A stretch of DNA of 64,000 nt from Serpula lacrymans var. lacrymans S7.9 (taxonomy: Eukaryota; Basidiomycota; Agaricomycetes; Boletales; Serpulaceae): NCBI RefSeq assembly GCF_000218685.1, contig NW_006763292.1, forward strand, positions 248,001 through 312,000, read 5' to 3'. A model generated the notes under the pieces. It was given only the letters and a program-made list of their open reading frames with translations. It was not told the DNA's origin and searched no databases. Positions 10,781 through 21,000 of this stretch are shown one piece after another. Both the position numbers and the translations under genes were made by a program. Within the stretch, counting starts at the first letter, position 1. Every line of letters starts with the position of its first letter.

Positions 10781-12200
10781 CTAATTGTACTCCCTCTCCT
10801 TTGCTTTCAACCTTGCTACCTCATCCTCCAGCTGGCTAATCCTCTCATAGAGATCCCCAATGATCTCCTGCCTTTGTTCCATCCTTGCTACCCTTTCTTC
10901 CAAGGAAGGAGGCAGGCTCCACTGCTGTGCCGGGAACAATCATTGTATGTGGCTGGGAACCGGGGATGTAAAGCTGAAGTCAATGAGGTCCCAGCCATCA
11001 CTTTGAGGAGTGATAGCAATAGGGACCTCACCTCCCGGGGGTGTATGAGGCCTCGGTGGCTGAGGTGAATCCCCTTGTTGGGCCTCAAAAGGCCAGTGAG
11101 GGAGGCCCGGGGGATGGATGAGGGGTTTCAGGAATGTTCAAGGGCATTTTATCCTGCCTGGATGGGTTGGGAGTGCTGTGGGGAGAGATCGGGGTGGGAG
11201 GGAAGGATGAGGATGGGAATTCAAAGGGAGTATTGGACCGAGGGAGTGTGATGTCTGGGGGGGGGGCATCAACAGCCTCCCGGGGACAAATGGGAAGGGG
11301 GCTGGGGGATGGCAATGGCAGCCTTGCCACGGCATCCAAAACCTCCCTGGCAGGAGAGGGGATGGCCTCTTTCATCCTGGCAATCTCGGGGCCGGGATGG
11401 ATTGCATTGGCATCCATCTCCCTGGGTTCTCTATGGGACACCCGGGGAGGCCTCCTTGAAGGGGGAAGAGGGGGTGAATGGCATGCAGCAGGTAGGGGAG
11501 TGTGGTGAGCAGGAGCTGGGATTTCTGCTCGTGAAGGTGGGGGGACCCTGATTGTGAATCTGGTCCTGGTTGTTCCATGGGGCTGGTAGACCAGCTTGGG
11601 TGCTCCCCGGGGCGGCCCAATCTTGATGGGATGGTTGGGAGTGGCAACCAGAGCCCTTGGCATTTCTGGCTCTGAGGCTACTGGCTTCCAGGACTTGCTC
11701 CCCAGGCTTGCATCATTGTCCCACCCGCACTTGTACTTCTCCTGGCTGCACTTGCCACAGGACGTCCTCCACTTCTTTGTCTGCTTACTTCTGCTTATGG
11801 TGCAGGCAGAATTGTCCAGCCTGCACTGTTTGCACCGCTCCTCCATGCTCTTCCTCTGCAGATCCTCTACACCCCTGCGTTGGACAGGAACTATGGGCCA
11901 GTACATAATGGCCTTCTTAATGTGCTTGTTGGCTGTGTAGATCTTTTCTTGGGTGGAAAAAAACATTGGGATGGTGTTTTTGGTTGGGGAGGTGTTGAAA
12001 GTGTGGTGTAGAGTGTTATGTCTGAGTGACTGAGATGTTAAAGGGTTCAGACACGATATACATGGATCAGGTGTCACAAATTGTGCCCATGGGAATTTTG
12101 AGAAAAATGCATGTGATGAAAGCTGGACTTGGTATTTATCAAATGCCAGAAATGTTGCAAATACCAACTCCCCAGTACAAATCCAGTGCCCGGGAACCAT
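10781..12200 (-). pseudogene. Cysteine-cluster, proline-rich, coiled-coil protein with one frame change
   Basis: On the minus strand a 371-codon frame runs from 12200 to 11085; a likelier start is the ATG of MFFSTQEKIYTANKH near 11965. It contains ERCKQCRLDNSACTI and then CGKCSQEKYKCGW, a C-x2-C...C...C-x2-C...C pattern like the zinc-cluster proteins common as unknowns in Agaricomycetes. A long proline/serine-rich middle follows. After the stop at 11085 the sense continues in another frame (GEVPIAITPQSDGWDLIDF), interrupted by one TGA. It finishes with LEERVARMEQRQEIIGDLYE and ISQLEDEVARLKAKEREYN, an amphipathic heptad coiled coil ending at TAG 10781-10783. An intron could remove the frame change, but I see no clean one. 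A DNA-binding or scaffolding role is only a guess. Confidence 0.55.
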
Positions 12201-12404
12201 CCTCAGGTATGTCCCATTGTCTCAAATATTACTCCATTACCATCTTGAAACACTTTTTCTTTTGATTTACCCATGTTACCCACTATATATAACCCAACAA
12301 CCATGAATTGTAGGTTCATACATTGATTTGTACTTAAAAGGTCTGATATACATTTCATCAGCAATTTCAAGTGAGTCAACTGGCTTATCAGACGATTTGC
12401 CATC

Positions 12405-12918
12405 CCTGGAGGATCTGACTCATCTGAATGCTCCCTGGATTCCTCTGAATGCTCCCTGGGTCCTTCCTCTGTACCCTCCCCGGGGCCTTCCTCAGATCTC
12501 TCCCCAGCACCCACTCTTACAAACAATATCTTTGATATTGGGGTGCCATGCAAGAGACCTAATCGTAACGGGAAAAACATCTTTGATATTGGGGTGCCCT
12601 CCAGGAGACCTAAGAACAACCCTGAGAAACACATTTTTGACATTGGGGTGCCATGCAAGAGGCCTAATCGTAATAACCCCGGGAGCACAAAGTTAGGGAT
12701 GCCCGGGCCCTCAGTCTTTGACATAGGGGTCCCTAGTGTACACAAGTCATCATCAAAAGCTGGAAATCCAATGCCACCAGTGCCTGAATATTGAAACCAG
12801 GATATAGTGGAAAAGGAGTGCTTGCTTTTAGTGTTGGTGCTCTATTTGTGACAGAAAAACCAAAAGAAAGCACAGAGACAAATGTCTTTGACCTGGGTAT
12901 ACCAATATCCAAGTAGAT
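12405..12918 (+). CDS. Protein with repeated (I/V)FD(I/L)G(V/I)P peptides, function unknown
   Basis: The frame reads GSDSSECSLDSSECSLGPSS, a serine/proline-rich lead, then tandem peptides at 12528 (IFDIGVPCKRPNRN), 12579 (IFDIGVPSRRPKNN), 12633 (IFDIGVPCKRPNRN) and 12714 (VFDIGVPSVHK), ending at TGA 12792-12794. A fifth unit, VFDLGIPISK plus TAG, lies at 12884-12916 in another frame, probably joined by an intron. Units 1 and 3 differ at four bases, all at third codon positions and all synonymous, which argues that this strand codes. The 5' start is unresolved. A shadow frame on the opposite strand (12203-12745) is less likely. I know no family with this motif; short repeated FDxGxP units with basic spacers could be docking motifs. 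Confidence 0.5.
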
Positions 12919-13464
12919 AATAGTATTGTTATATGTAAATATATGCCCAAAAATGTCTCATGGATGCCTCAAATCCATCAGGACCTTAGAGGGCAGAGTT
13001 ATCAAGATTTAATAATAGCTCAGATATCTATCAAGAGTGGAGGTAAGACCACACTGTATCTCAGCTATTGCACTCTTTGCCACTCATCATCCTGTGACCC
13101 AGCCGGGTCATCTTTAACAAGCAGACTCTCACCCAGCCGGGTCATTGATGATGGGCACAATAATATCACCTTTAACATGGCCTGGCTGGCACACTCCGCT
13201 GGACTCCACTGGCCCCATCTACATAGTAATATTATCAGGTAATAATGCCCCATCTAAGATGGAAGGTTATTACTATACTATGTGGGCAGATCACTGCCAA
13301 ATATGAACTAGAAATGTAGGACAACGTAGAAAACAGATTAGTAGCCAGGTAAGAGGACAGGTTAATGTGGGCAAGACAGAGGGAGAGAAAAAGCAATGTA
13401 ATTGCTTGCAATGTTTTTATTAAATCTATATGCAGAAATATAAACATAGAAAAAAACTTTAAAG
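12919..13464. other. No clear gene
   Basis: Only short frames occur. CCCAGCCGGGTCAT is repeated at about 13098 and 13133 with TGACGACC-like flanks, a small local duplication. Confidence 0.3.
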
Positions 13465-13919
13465 GTGGTAATCCAGATAAAGGAACAACACAGTGCAGCA
13501 GACATTGCTGTTTGGGAATGGCTGCAGGACCTAGTCAAATATTTAGGGGAAGATAGAAGGAGTTTGGAGGAGAGTAATGTGGATAGAGATGAAGATGGAA
13601 TAGTGCAAAAAGTGTACAGAGTGAAGGCAATGTTTTGGAGAAAAAATGTTGAGAAGGAACTCGGTATTATTAATAAGACTCAACTCCAGGATGACAACTT
13701 ATACTCATAACAAGGATCTAAACCTGCCAGGCAAACATGTAGCAATACAAATCCCTTTCCAAGGAAAATCTGGTCTGCAAGCTTCCCCAGATCTTATACA
13801 AGAATGACTGGTATGAAAGCCAGAGCTCCAGCTATTGCGAGAGAACTCTGAATGTTTTTAAAGAGCAATTCAGGTGGTTCAAAGTGGGCAAGGAGTTAGC
13901 TGTATATAAGGTGTACTAG
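13465..13919 (+). pseudogene. C-terminal fragment of an uncharacterised Agaricomycete protein
   Basis: An open stretch gives AVWEWLQDLVKYLGEDRRS, then VYRVKAMFWRKNVEKELGII and a stop at 13708. The sense resumes in a shifted frame as QGSKPARQ (near 13713) and then, in a further frame, as LPQILYKNDWYESQSSSYCE and LNVFKEQFRWFKVGKEL, ending at TAG 13917-13919. The order 'W...ELxxID...GSKP...LPxxLYxxxW...EQFxWF' matches the C-terminal part of a protein type I know as an unannotated, transposon-associated family in Agaricomycetes. Two frame changes indicate a relic. Function unknown. Confidence 0.45.
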
Positions 13920-13959
13920 TACTGTAAATATCCTGTCCCAATTAAATAATTATGCAATG

Positions 13960-14430
13960 TATTGCAGTGTACAATTGGGGTGTTTTACATCCCACTTGCC
14001 AGTGGTGATTATCATGGTATTAATATGGTGAGTCAAGGTAGAGTTTGCAGAACCAAGGTTGTCACCTGTGGTATGTAGCACACAATTGGGCTGTGAAACA
14101 CCCCAATCACAATTGGTGGTGGTGGTGAGTTGGGTGTTACCAGTGTTGCAAAAGGAAAGTTGTTGCCTGTGGTATGTAGTGTATGATTGGGATGTGAAAC
14201 ACCCCAATTGCTGTTGGCGGAGGTGACAATAGAGAGATGCTAGTTAGGGGTTGTGGGGAAGTTGTTATAGACTCCTGGAAAATTGATATGCAATGGTGTT
14301 GTCTTTTCATACATAGGTTCATGTCTTGCCCTTTAAGGTCATTGCATGCAATGTGTAGCGTATGATTAAGGTGTAAAAATACCCCAATTGCAGTTGCTGA
14401 CCATAATAGTGGGTGGTGGTGGTGGTAAGT
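13960..14430. repeat. Degenerate tandem repeat, about four units
   Basis: A core like TGTGGTATGTAG...ATTGGGNTGTGAAACACCCC, followed by AATTG and GGTGGTGG, recurs with cores near 13970, 14065, 14165 and 14350. Each unit contains an imperfect inverted pair (CAATTGGG...CCCCAATTG). Spacing is irregular (about 100-190 bp) and divergence is considerable. This could be an eroded satellite or a multiplied protein-binding region. Confidence 0.6.
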
Positions 14431-15014
14431 TAGCAAGTTGAGATTTCAGGAATTGCCAGTGTGGTACTTGTATGTATCATGTGATCTTTGCATTGATGTT
14501 AATATCTTTCTACTATTCTTCCTAACCATCACGACCACCACTGATTGCCTAGCATTTATATTGTGCATAAATTCATATGCTCTCTTTTAGATATTGCCAG
14601 GAAAATTCCCGTTTACCAATGAATCAATCATCCCCTCCCAACACTCCAATGCTTTTCCCACTTCCAAACACTCTGATTTACCTAGGTCACCATCAACACC
14701 CTAATTTTGCATTTACACTGTGCATACACTGTATATGTTCTCAAGGGCCACTTAAGACATCCCCAGGAGAAATATTATGTGTTAAAATGATGACCAATGT
14801 TCATCCTGATCTACAGACACCATCTCACTCAAATCTGCTACCCAAAGATTATCAATTTCCAGCATGAATCACGTAAGTTTTAATTTTTTTAATCATTTCT
14901 TCTATTCAATGATACTAATATCTAAAGCAGATTCCAGGACAAACTAACCACCTGGCATTCACTGTGCATTTGGATGAGCAGCAAGGCATTTAAATATCAC
15001 CTACTTCAGATATT
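14431..15014. other. No supported gene
   Basis: Short frames only (for example 14577-14867) with no recognisable motif. A TTTTTTAATC-rich tract lies at 14880-14900. Confidence 0.3.
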
Positions 15015-15375
15015 TGTGACAACACCAACGAGATACAATCTTTGGGGCACTGGAGCACAACACAAACAACTCAATGGAGGAATAGGAAGTGTACAACCTA
15101 TCAAAGGAGGGAGGTTATCTTCACTAACGTTGGTAGACACTAAGAGAGGATTCGCTGAGTCCTTCCCCATGTATTGCTCTAGTATATTATACCACAATAC
15201 ATGAGGTACTATACAGTTGGTAAATAAAGTTCAAAGTCCGATGTTTAGCATGTGACTATGAAAAGTCCGAAATGTAAAGTAAAGTAAATGGTCAAGTGAT
15301 CAGCCACATGACTTAGAAAATGAAAGTAAAAGTACAGTAAAAGTAAAGTGTAAAATAGGTGCTAGTATCTGATAT
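15015..15375 (-). mobile_element. LTR-B copy, inverted, worn at one end
   Basis: It is the reverse complement of 7631-8057, beginning TGTGACAACACC and carrying the CACTGGAGCACAACACAAAC, GGAGGGAGGTT, GGATTCGCTGAGTCC, CAATACATGAGGTACT and AAAGTCCG blocks. The far end (TGTTACAATTGACG in the good copy) is altered after AGGTGCTAG. GATAT flanks both ends (15009-15013 and 15371-15375), but because that end is eroded I do not treat it as a proven duplication. Confidence 0.65.
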
Positions 15376-16420
15376 TTACCTCCACATTGCATTCACACCA
15401 CTTGAAGTTGGTTTTAAGGGGCCATTGCTCAGTCAACTCTCCCTTCCTGCCCAAATCCCTTTGCAATATTTAAATGACCAGTACTACCTCAAAGAGGACT
15501 TACTCATGTTGTGGTTAAGACTGGAGGATGGAATAGTCTATGTCATTTGTTCTCTTGACTGCAAGTGGCCCATTTTATGGCCTCTCAAGGCCAAGGCCTT
15601 CCCTTACCCCCATATGTTCGGCTATCTTTGAGAACGCAAGATAGAGGAGGATACATGCAGAGCTATCCTGAAATCTTGCTTTGCTTTCCTGCCTTTGTTT
15701 AGCTTGTGCTCATTTGTTTTAGCTATAATGAGCAAAGGTTGCAATTTGCAAGATCCATTCCCTCCATGAACTCGTATGCTACAGGAACCTTGTGGAGTTT
15801 ATCCAGAGTGGGTTAAAGGACTATGGGCTTCTGTTATAGGCAATTTCTCCAAGTCTGTCAAGTGCACTGGAATGTTCATCAGTGTTTGTGACCCCTGTTT
15901 GTGGACCAATGTAATATCAGTTATAATCAATGCGGGTGCTCCTGTATGGCTCTTTTGTGGGGTCTTTGGAAAGTTCCATGCTCATTTACCAATGCCCTGC
16001 TTCAAAAAGTATTTCCCCTCACAGTCCCAAGTACCAGACGCAAAAAAAAACAAGAAGCAGATGGAACAGGATATGCTCATGGAGGAACAGCTGGAAATGG
16101 AGACAAGGATGATATTTGAGGACGAGTATGCATGTGTTGGATCTGCACCTGGACCACTTTTACATCAACTAGAGAAAAGAAGCGATCATAGACCTGGAGA
16201 ACATTGGATAGATTTTTTCTCCAGAAGGGATGAAGGGAATGCTGTTTTACGAGCTTGCAAATCAAGCTATAGCTGTCAGCAACATCTCATGAGAAAAGAC
16301 AAACTGGCAGGCTTTTCTGTCCCAGAGACAAGAAAATGTCATGTTTATATATGGACATGGGAATATAACTGTAGATTGTACTGGGTGCAACAGCAGATGC
16401 CCTTCGACATTGTCCATTAG
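15376..16420 (+). pseudogene. Uncharacterised Agaricomycete protein, fragmented
   Basis: Coding blocks in order are: QYYLKEDLLMLWLRLEDGI and WPILWPLKAKAFPYPHMFGY (to 15631); CRAILKSCFAFLPLFSLCSF (about 15660-15720); GVYPEWVKGLWASVIGNFSK with NAGAPVWLFCGVFGKFHAHLP; and PGEHWIDFFSRRDEGNAVLR with ETRKCHVYIWTWE, ending at 16420. The order matches a long 'hypothetical' protein type I know from mushroom genomes, with hallmarks YYLxEDLLxLWLRLED, AFLPLFxxCSF, HPEWVxxLxxSVVxDFS and RPGExWxxFFxRR. Its function is unknown; it is often near transposons. Stops and frame changes make this copy a relic. It ends about 100 bases before the gypsy1 LTR. Confidence 0.5.
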
Positions 16421-16524
16421 TGTTGGTCGTAAATACCTGACCAACACAAATACTACAATGATTTCTGACACTCCTGGGACATTTGCAGTGATTTTCAGTT
16501 GTACACAGAGAAAAACGAAGGTGT

Positions 16525-16937
16525 TGTAACGACCTAGAGTTTGTTACTCTGGCGCACAACTCAGACAAAGCTATAAAGGTAGTAAAAGGAGTGGTTACCC
16601 TTAGGATAGGACCAAATTAGTTGTGGGTAAACAACAAGAGGACTCGCTGAGGAGTCTCCTTGATCTATTGGGGTATATAAACTACTACAGCTTTGTTTGT
16701 ACATGTGTACTGTACAGTTGATGGAGGTAGTGGCTGATGATATCATGGGGCACAGCCCATGTGACCAGCTCCATTGCGTGGGAAACTTGTATCTAAAAAT
16801 AGAAAAGGCAGTGCAGCGTGAGAAGTGGAGTTTGAATAATAATGGAAAGTGCTGCATGGCACAGGATGTGAAAACTACAAAAAAAAGTTGAAGAGGAGAA
16901 TGAAATTTAAAAGTCTGAAAATTGTGTTATTGTAACA
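16525..16937 (-). mobile_element. gypsy1 3' LTR
   Basis: On the minus strand it starts TGTTACAATAACAC and ends CTCTAGGTCGTTACA. A polypurine tract (AGAAGGGGGGTAG on the minus strand) immediately precedes it at 16938-16950, marking it as the 3' LTR of the minus-strand element. The length is 413 bp. It shares blocks with 27264-27679, 51065-51476 and 58152-58568, including the TACTGTACAGTTGAT promoter-like region and ACTCGCTGAGGAGTC. Confidence 0.85.
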
Positions 16938-19900
16938 CTACCCCCCTTCTAAGGCTTGACTTCCAGGCGAGACCAAATATCAGAGGTAGTAGTGAAAATT
17001 TTGGGCATAGGTTGAAAAAGGGAATTAAAAAATGTTGAATCCATGCCTCTAAGCTTCCTAGGAGCCGAGGGATTCTTAGCATAAAATTCTTGAACAGAAT
17101 CGCAGGAATTGTCCAGATGGGCTTCTGGTTCCCACATTCTGTCCTTGCCTCCATAGCCCTTCCATAGGACTAGGAACTCTAATTTTCCACGCTTCAAGCG
17201 TGTATCCACTACCCGTTTGACTTCATGTTCTTCTTCACCTTCCTGGGCGACTACCACCTGTCCGGGCCGGACTACACGCTGTCCCGCAAGCAGCCTTTTG
17301 TAGGGTTTCACACGGCTAATGTTGACCGTGGGTACTACCCTCATTCATTTTGGGAGTTCCAGCTCCACTGTGTTAGGTTTGACTTCCTTAATCTAGTAAG
17401 AGCCAATCCACTTTTCGGTCAGTTTTCTAGACTGCTGACCATTTAGTTTCAAGTGGTCAGTATCTAACCAGACCAGGTTGCCGACCTTGTGATCAGGGGC
17501 TTTAGAGTGTCTACGCTCTGCCCTATCTTCCATCTGCTCTGCAGTTTTGAATAGTGCCTTGCGCGTTTTGTCTAATACAGACTTCATGTCTTTTGCCATG
17601 TTCCCTGCAGCCTTGTTCTTGCTTTTACCAGGCTCTACACCCATTCTGGGGAGGTACAATCTTGTAACCTCGAATGGTGCTTTCCCTGTAGCTAAAGACT
17701 GTTTGATATTGTACAAGAACTGGGCTATTTTTAGCCACTTGGCCCAATCTGTCTGCTTGTCATTAATAAATATACGGAGGTATTGCTTCAATTCTTGATT
17801 GAGCCTCTCCATTTGTCCATCAGTCTGTGGATGGAGCACCATTGATAATGTAGGTTTGATGCCCAGCATGCAACAAAGATTGTTTTGCAAATTTGCTAGC
17901 AAATTGGGGTCCCCTATTAGAGATAACTGTTTCCAGTAACCCATGGGTGGACCATACAAAATTTTTCAATAAGTCTGCTGTACCAGTGGCTGTAATTGTT
18001 TTGTTGGTGGGAATGAATACTACTTCTTTGGAGAAGCGATCTACTACCACTATTACTGAATCATACCCATTTGATTTGGGTAGATCTGTCGTAAAGTCAA
18101 CCGATATATCCTGCCAGGGACCAGCTGGTACCAAATTCAGCATGAGTTTACCGGCTGGCGGTTGATGTGAGTTCTTTGTCATGGCACATCTCAGACAGGA
18201 TTTCACGTATTCCTGTAAGTCTTTGACCATGCCAGGCCACATGTAATTTCTGGAGATCAACTGCATAGTTTGTTGCCACCCAGGGTGCCCAGCCACTGGA
18301 GTGTTGTGATGTCTATCTATTGCCTTGATCCTTGCTGACTCAGGCACATAAATTTTGTCTTTATAATGGAAGAGCCCATTTTTCCATAAATAATGTGAAT
18401 TGCCATCAAGGTGTGCCTTCTCTTCTGAGGAGATGTCTCTCTTGCAGACTTCTAGAAGATCGGAGTCTTGCCCGATTCAAATATTGGCAACCCTGGATTG
18501 ATCTATCAGGGTGACACCTTTGTTGTCATCTTCAATGCCATTGGCATGATCCTTTCTTCTAGATAAAGTGTTTGCTTTCCTTATAGAAGCACCAGGCTTA
18601 TGAATTAATTTATAATTAAACCTAGACAAGTACACCACATAGCGGGCTTGTCTTTGGTTCAAGTCATAAAATACTCCAGATTTTTATCATCGGTCCAAAT
18701 TTCAAATTGGTGCCTAGCACCTTCCAAGTAGTGCCGCCAGTGCTCTAAAGCTTTAATGATAGCCAGCATCTCTTTATTGTAAATTTGATAGTTGCACTCT
18801 GTGGGCAACAAACTATGCGATAAATAGGCACAAGGCCTCCAAAGATTGTCAGGGCATTTAATTGATAGAACAGCCCCATTAGCAAAATCAGAAGAGTCAT
18901 TTTCTAGCTGGAACTCTTTGTCTAACTTGGGAAATGCTAATATGGGCACTGTTGTAAATGCCTGTTTAAGCTTATCAAAAGCTTCTTGTCCTTTTGCACC
19001 CCAGTGCCAGATAATGTCCTTTTTAGTGAGATCGTTCAATGGTCTCATTATCTTTGCAAAATTTTCAACAAACCTTTGGTAGAAATTGCCTAAGCCAAGA
19101 AAGGCCCTAACTCTTTTGATGTGAGTAGGTTTGGGCCAATCCAAAATAGCTTGAACTTTCTCAGGATCCATCCTGATTCTGTTCTGGCCAATTATCATAC
19201 CAAGGAAGTTTATTTCTTTTACTTTAAAGTTACATTTTTTGTGTTTGACAAATAGGTCCCATTCCTGTAAGCGTTGAAGGACTATTTGCATGATCCTGTC
19301 ATGCTCAGCCTCATTGTCTGATTTTGTAAATATTAATAAATCGTCAATGTAAATGATGACGCAGTCCTCCATATCCGCAAAGATCTTGTTCATCATGCTC
19401 TGGAGGGTTGCTAGTGAATTGGTCAACCCAAAAAACATAACGAGGGGTTCAAAGGATTCTCGGTGGCACATAAATGCAGCTTTCTAGGCATTCTCCTCTT
19501 TGATTTGTACATTATTGTACCCCCATCTGAGATCCATCTTAGTTAAGATCTTGGCGCCAGCCAATTTATCTACTAGCTGACTGATCAAAGGCAACAAATA
19601 CACATTTTGAACCGTGTACTCATTTAAGTAACAATAGTCCATAATCATGCGCTTCTTACCATCCTTTTTTGGAATGAAGAACACCGGGGACGTCATAGGG
19701 CTTTTAGAAGATCTGATGTAACCATTCCTAAGTTGTTCATATATGAAACTTGAAACCTTATCTCTTTCTGGAGCAGAGAGGGGAATCATGTGTCCTTTTA
19801 TTGGTTTGAAGGTGTCCTTCAAATCTATAGCATGGGATCCCTCTATTTTTGGTGGATATCTATGTCCATCCTTGTTATCCTCCCTGCTGTCTCATTTACT

Positions 19901-19990
19901 TTTACCATTCTATCATTATTTTTATTGTTTTTCCCATCAAATGGTAAGTGGTCTTGTGAAATGATGGGCCAGCCTGAGGTTTGCCATCTC
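16938..19990 (-). pseudogene. Ty3/gypsy chromodomain retrotransposon pol (gypsy1 copy A), 5' truncated
   Basis: Reading leftward from 19990: reverse transcriptase (PLSAPERDKVSSFIYEQL, FIPKKDGKKRMIMDYCYLNE, TKMDLRWGYNNVQIKEE, then YIDDLLIF near 19360); RNase H (FQLENDSSDFANGAVLS and TDDKNLEYF); integrase zinc finger (HHNTPVAGHPGWQQTM...CLRC, about 18300-18190); integrase core (DISVDFTTDLP, then SNRGPQFASKF near 17910); and a C-terminal chromodomain (VVDTRLKRGKLEFLVLWKGY, WEPEAHLDN, 17230-17110). It is broken into six frames. RNase H shows DHK to DDK, and the integrase shows SDRG to SNRG at the second catalytic position. Gag, protease and the 5' LTR are missing beyond about 19990. Confidence 0.92.
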
Positions 19991-20568
19991 CTAAAACAGT
20001 ATTTTCATAGGTGTGGGATGATTGCGAGTCTGGAATGAATCTCAAGTAGTGATATGGAATTCCTCTGTGATAATATCAAGGTTGGCCATCAGATCTTCAT
20101 CATATTCTATATCTTCTTCATCTGATCTTCATACACACGTTCCTCTGGTGGGTTACTGTCAGCTTCTAATTCCCTTCTTTTACCCTTTTTGTACCATGAA
20201 CAGCTCTTTGACATAGACAAATGAGCCATAACTCCTTGTGGTATGCTCAAGACTTTTCCACAGGCTGTGCAAGACCTTTCTGAGTGGTGAAGGACATGTC
20301 TATATAGCCTCGAAGTTCAGTGAATATATGAATATATATCTTTGGGAAACAGAATCACTTTATTATTAACCTGATTATTTGATAGCTTTGGCCAACATAA
20401 CACAAAATCAACTGGACACATATCTAAATTAGGCAATGCATTTGGGTATAATGACCTCAGATATTTCAGCAACATAGTTCAACATACTTCATGATAGATG
20501 CATAAAAAGTGGCAAATGTGAAGGCAAAAACAAAATAATGTGAAAGCTAAACCCCAACACTGCATACC
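19991..20568. other. No supported gene
   Basis: AT-rich sequence with only shadow frames. I see no repeat shared with the rest of the window. Confidence 0.3.
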
Positions 20569-20769
20569 TTATTTTCCAGCATGAAATCTGGCCTTCTTGG
20601 CTGGGAGTTTATCTTGCACAACAAGGTTATTGACAAAGTGGTCATAACAATCATATGCAGTCTGGACCATAGCATCCCACATTTTGTCTAGCAAAAGGTT
20701 CCAGTCCACATCTAACACAGGATCAACCGAAACACGTTGACCAGGTTTGACAATTACCTCCAGGGCCAT
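20569..20769 (-). pseudogene. Short unknown coding fragment cut by an insertion
   Basis: The minus strand encodes about 66 residues (PGQRVSVDPVLDVDWNLLLD, DAMVQTAYDCYDHFVNN, stop at 20569). It begins exactly at the AT that precedes a CAGGAAAA element (20770), so the frame was probably interrupted there. I do not recognise it. Confidence 0.3.
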
Positions 20770-21000
20770 CAGGAAAAATCTAGCTGCCTTTTATAGCTAT
20801 TATAGCCACCATAGTGCTATATAGGGAAAATAGTAGCTATAGTACGCCTAGACAAGTCCCTATCATATAGCGCTATATAACAGCACTATTTTGAGACATT
20901 TGCTATACCAGTTATGATAGCACCTCTGTAATACATGTACTATACCTCTACTATAACTGCTACCATAAAACATAAAAGCTATCACTACCATAAAATATTA
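20770..21000. mobile_element. CAGGAAAA-type AT-rich element, one end visible
   Basis: CAGGAAAAATCTAGCTGCC follows GGCCAT, the same flank word as at 3590. The interior is full of TATAGC and GCTATATA words like those at 41302 and 63665. I did not find the matching TTTTCCTG end, so the right limit is arbitrary. Confidence 0.5.

Noticed and set aside
12203..12745. 180-codon minus-strand frame with GTPMSK/GTPISK repeats
   Set aside because: It is the shadow of the plus-strand FDIGVP frame; substitutions between units are silent on the plus strand, not on this one.
15009..15375. GATAT as target duplication of the inverted LTR-B
   Set aside because: It would require an LTR end (AGATACTAGCACC) that does not match the intact LTR-B terminus; a chance match is likely.
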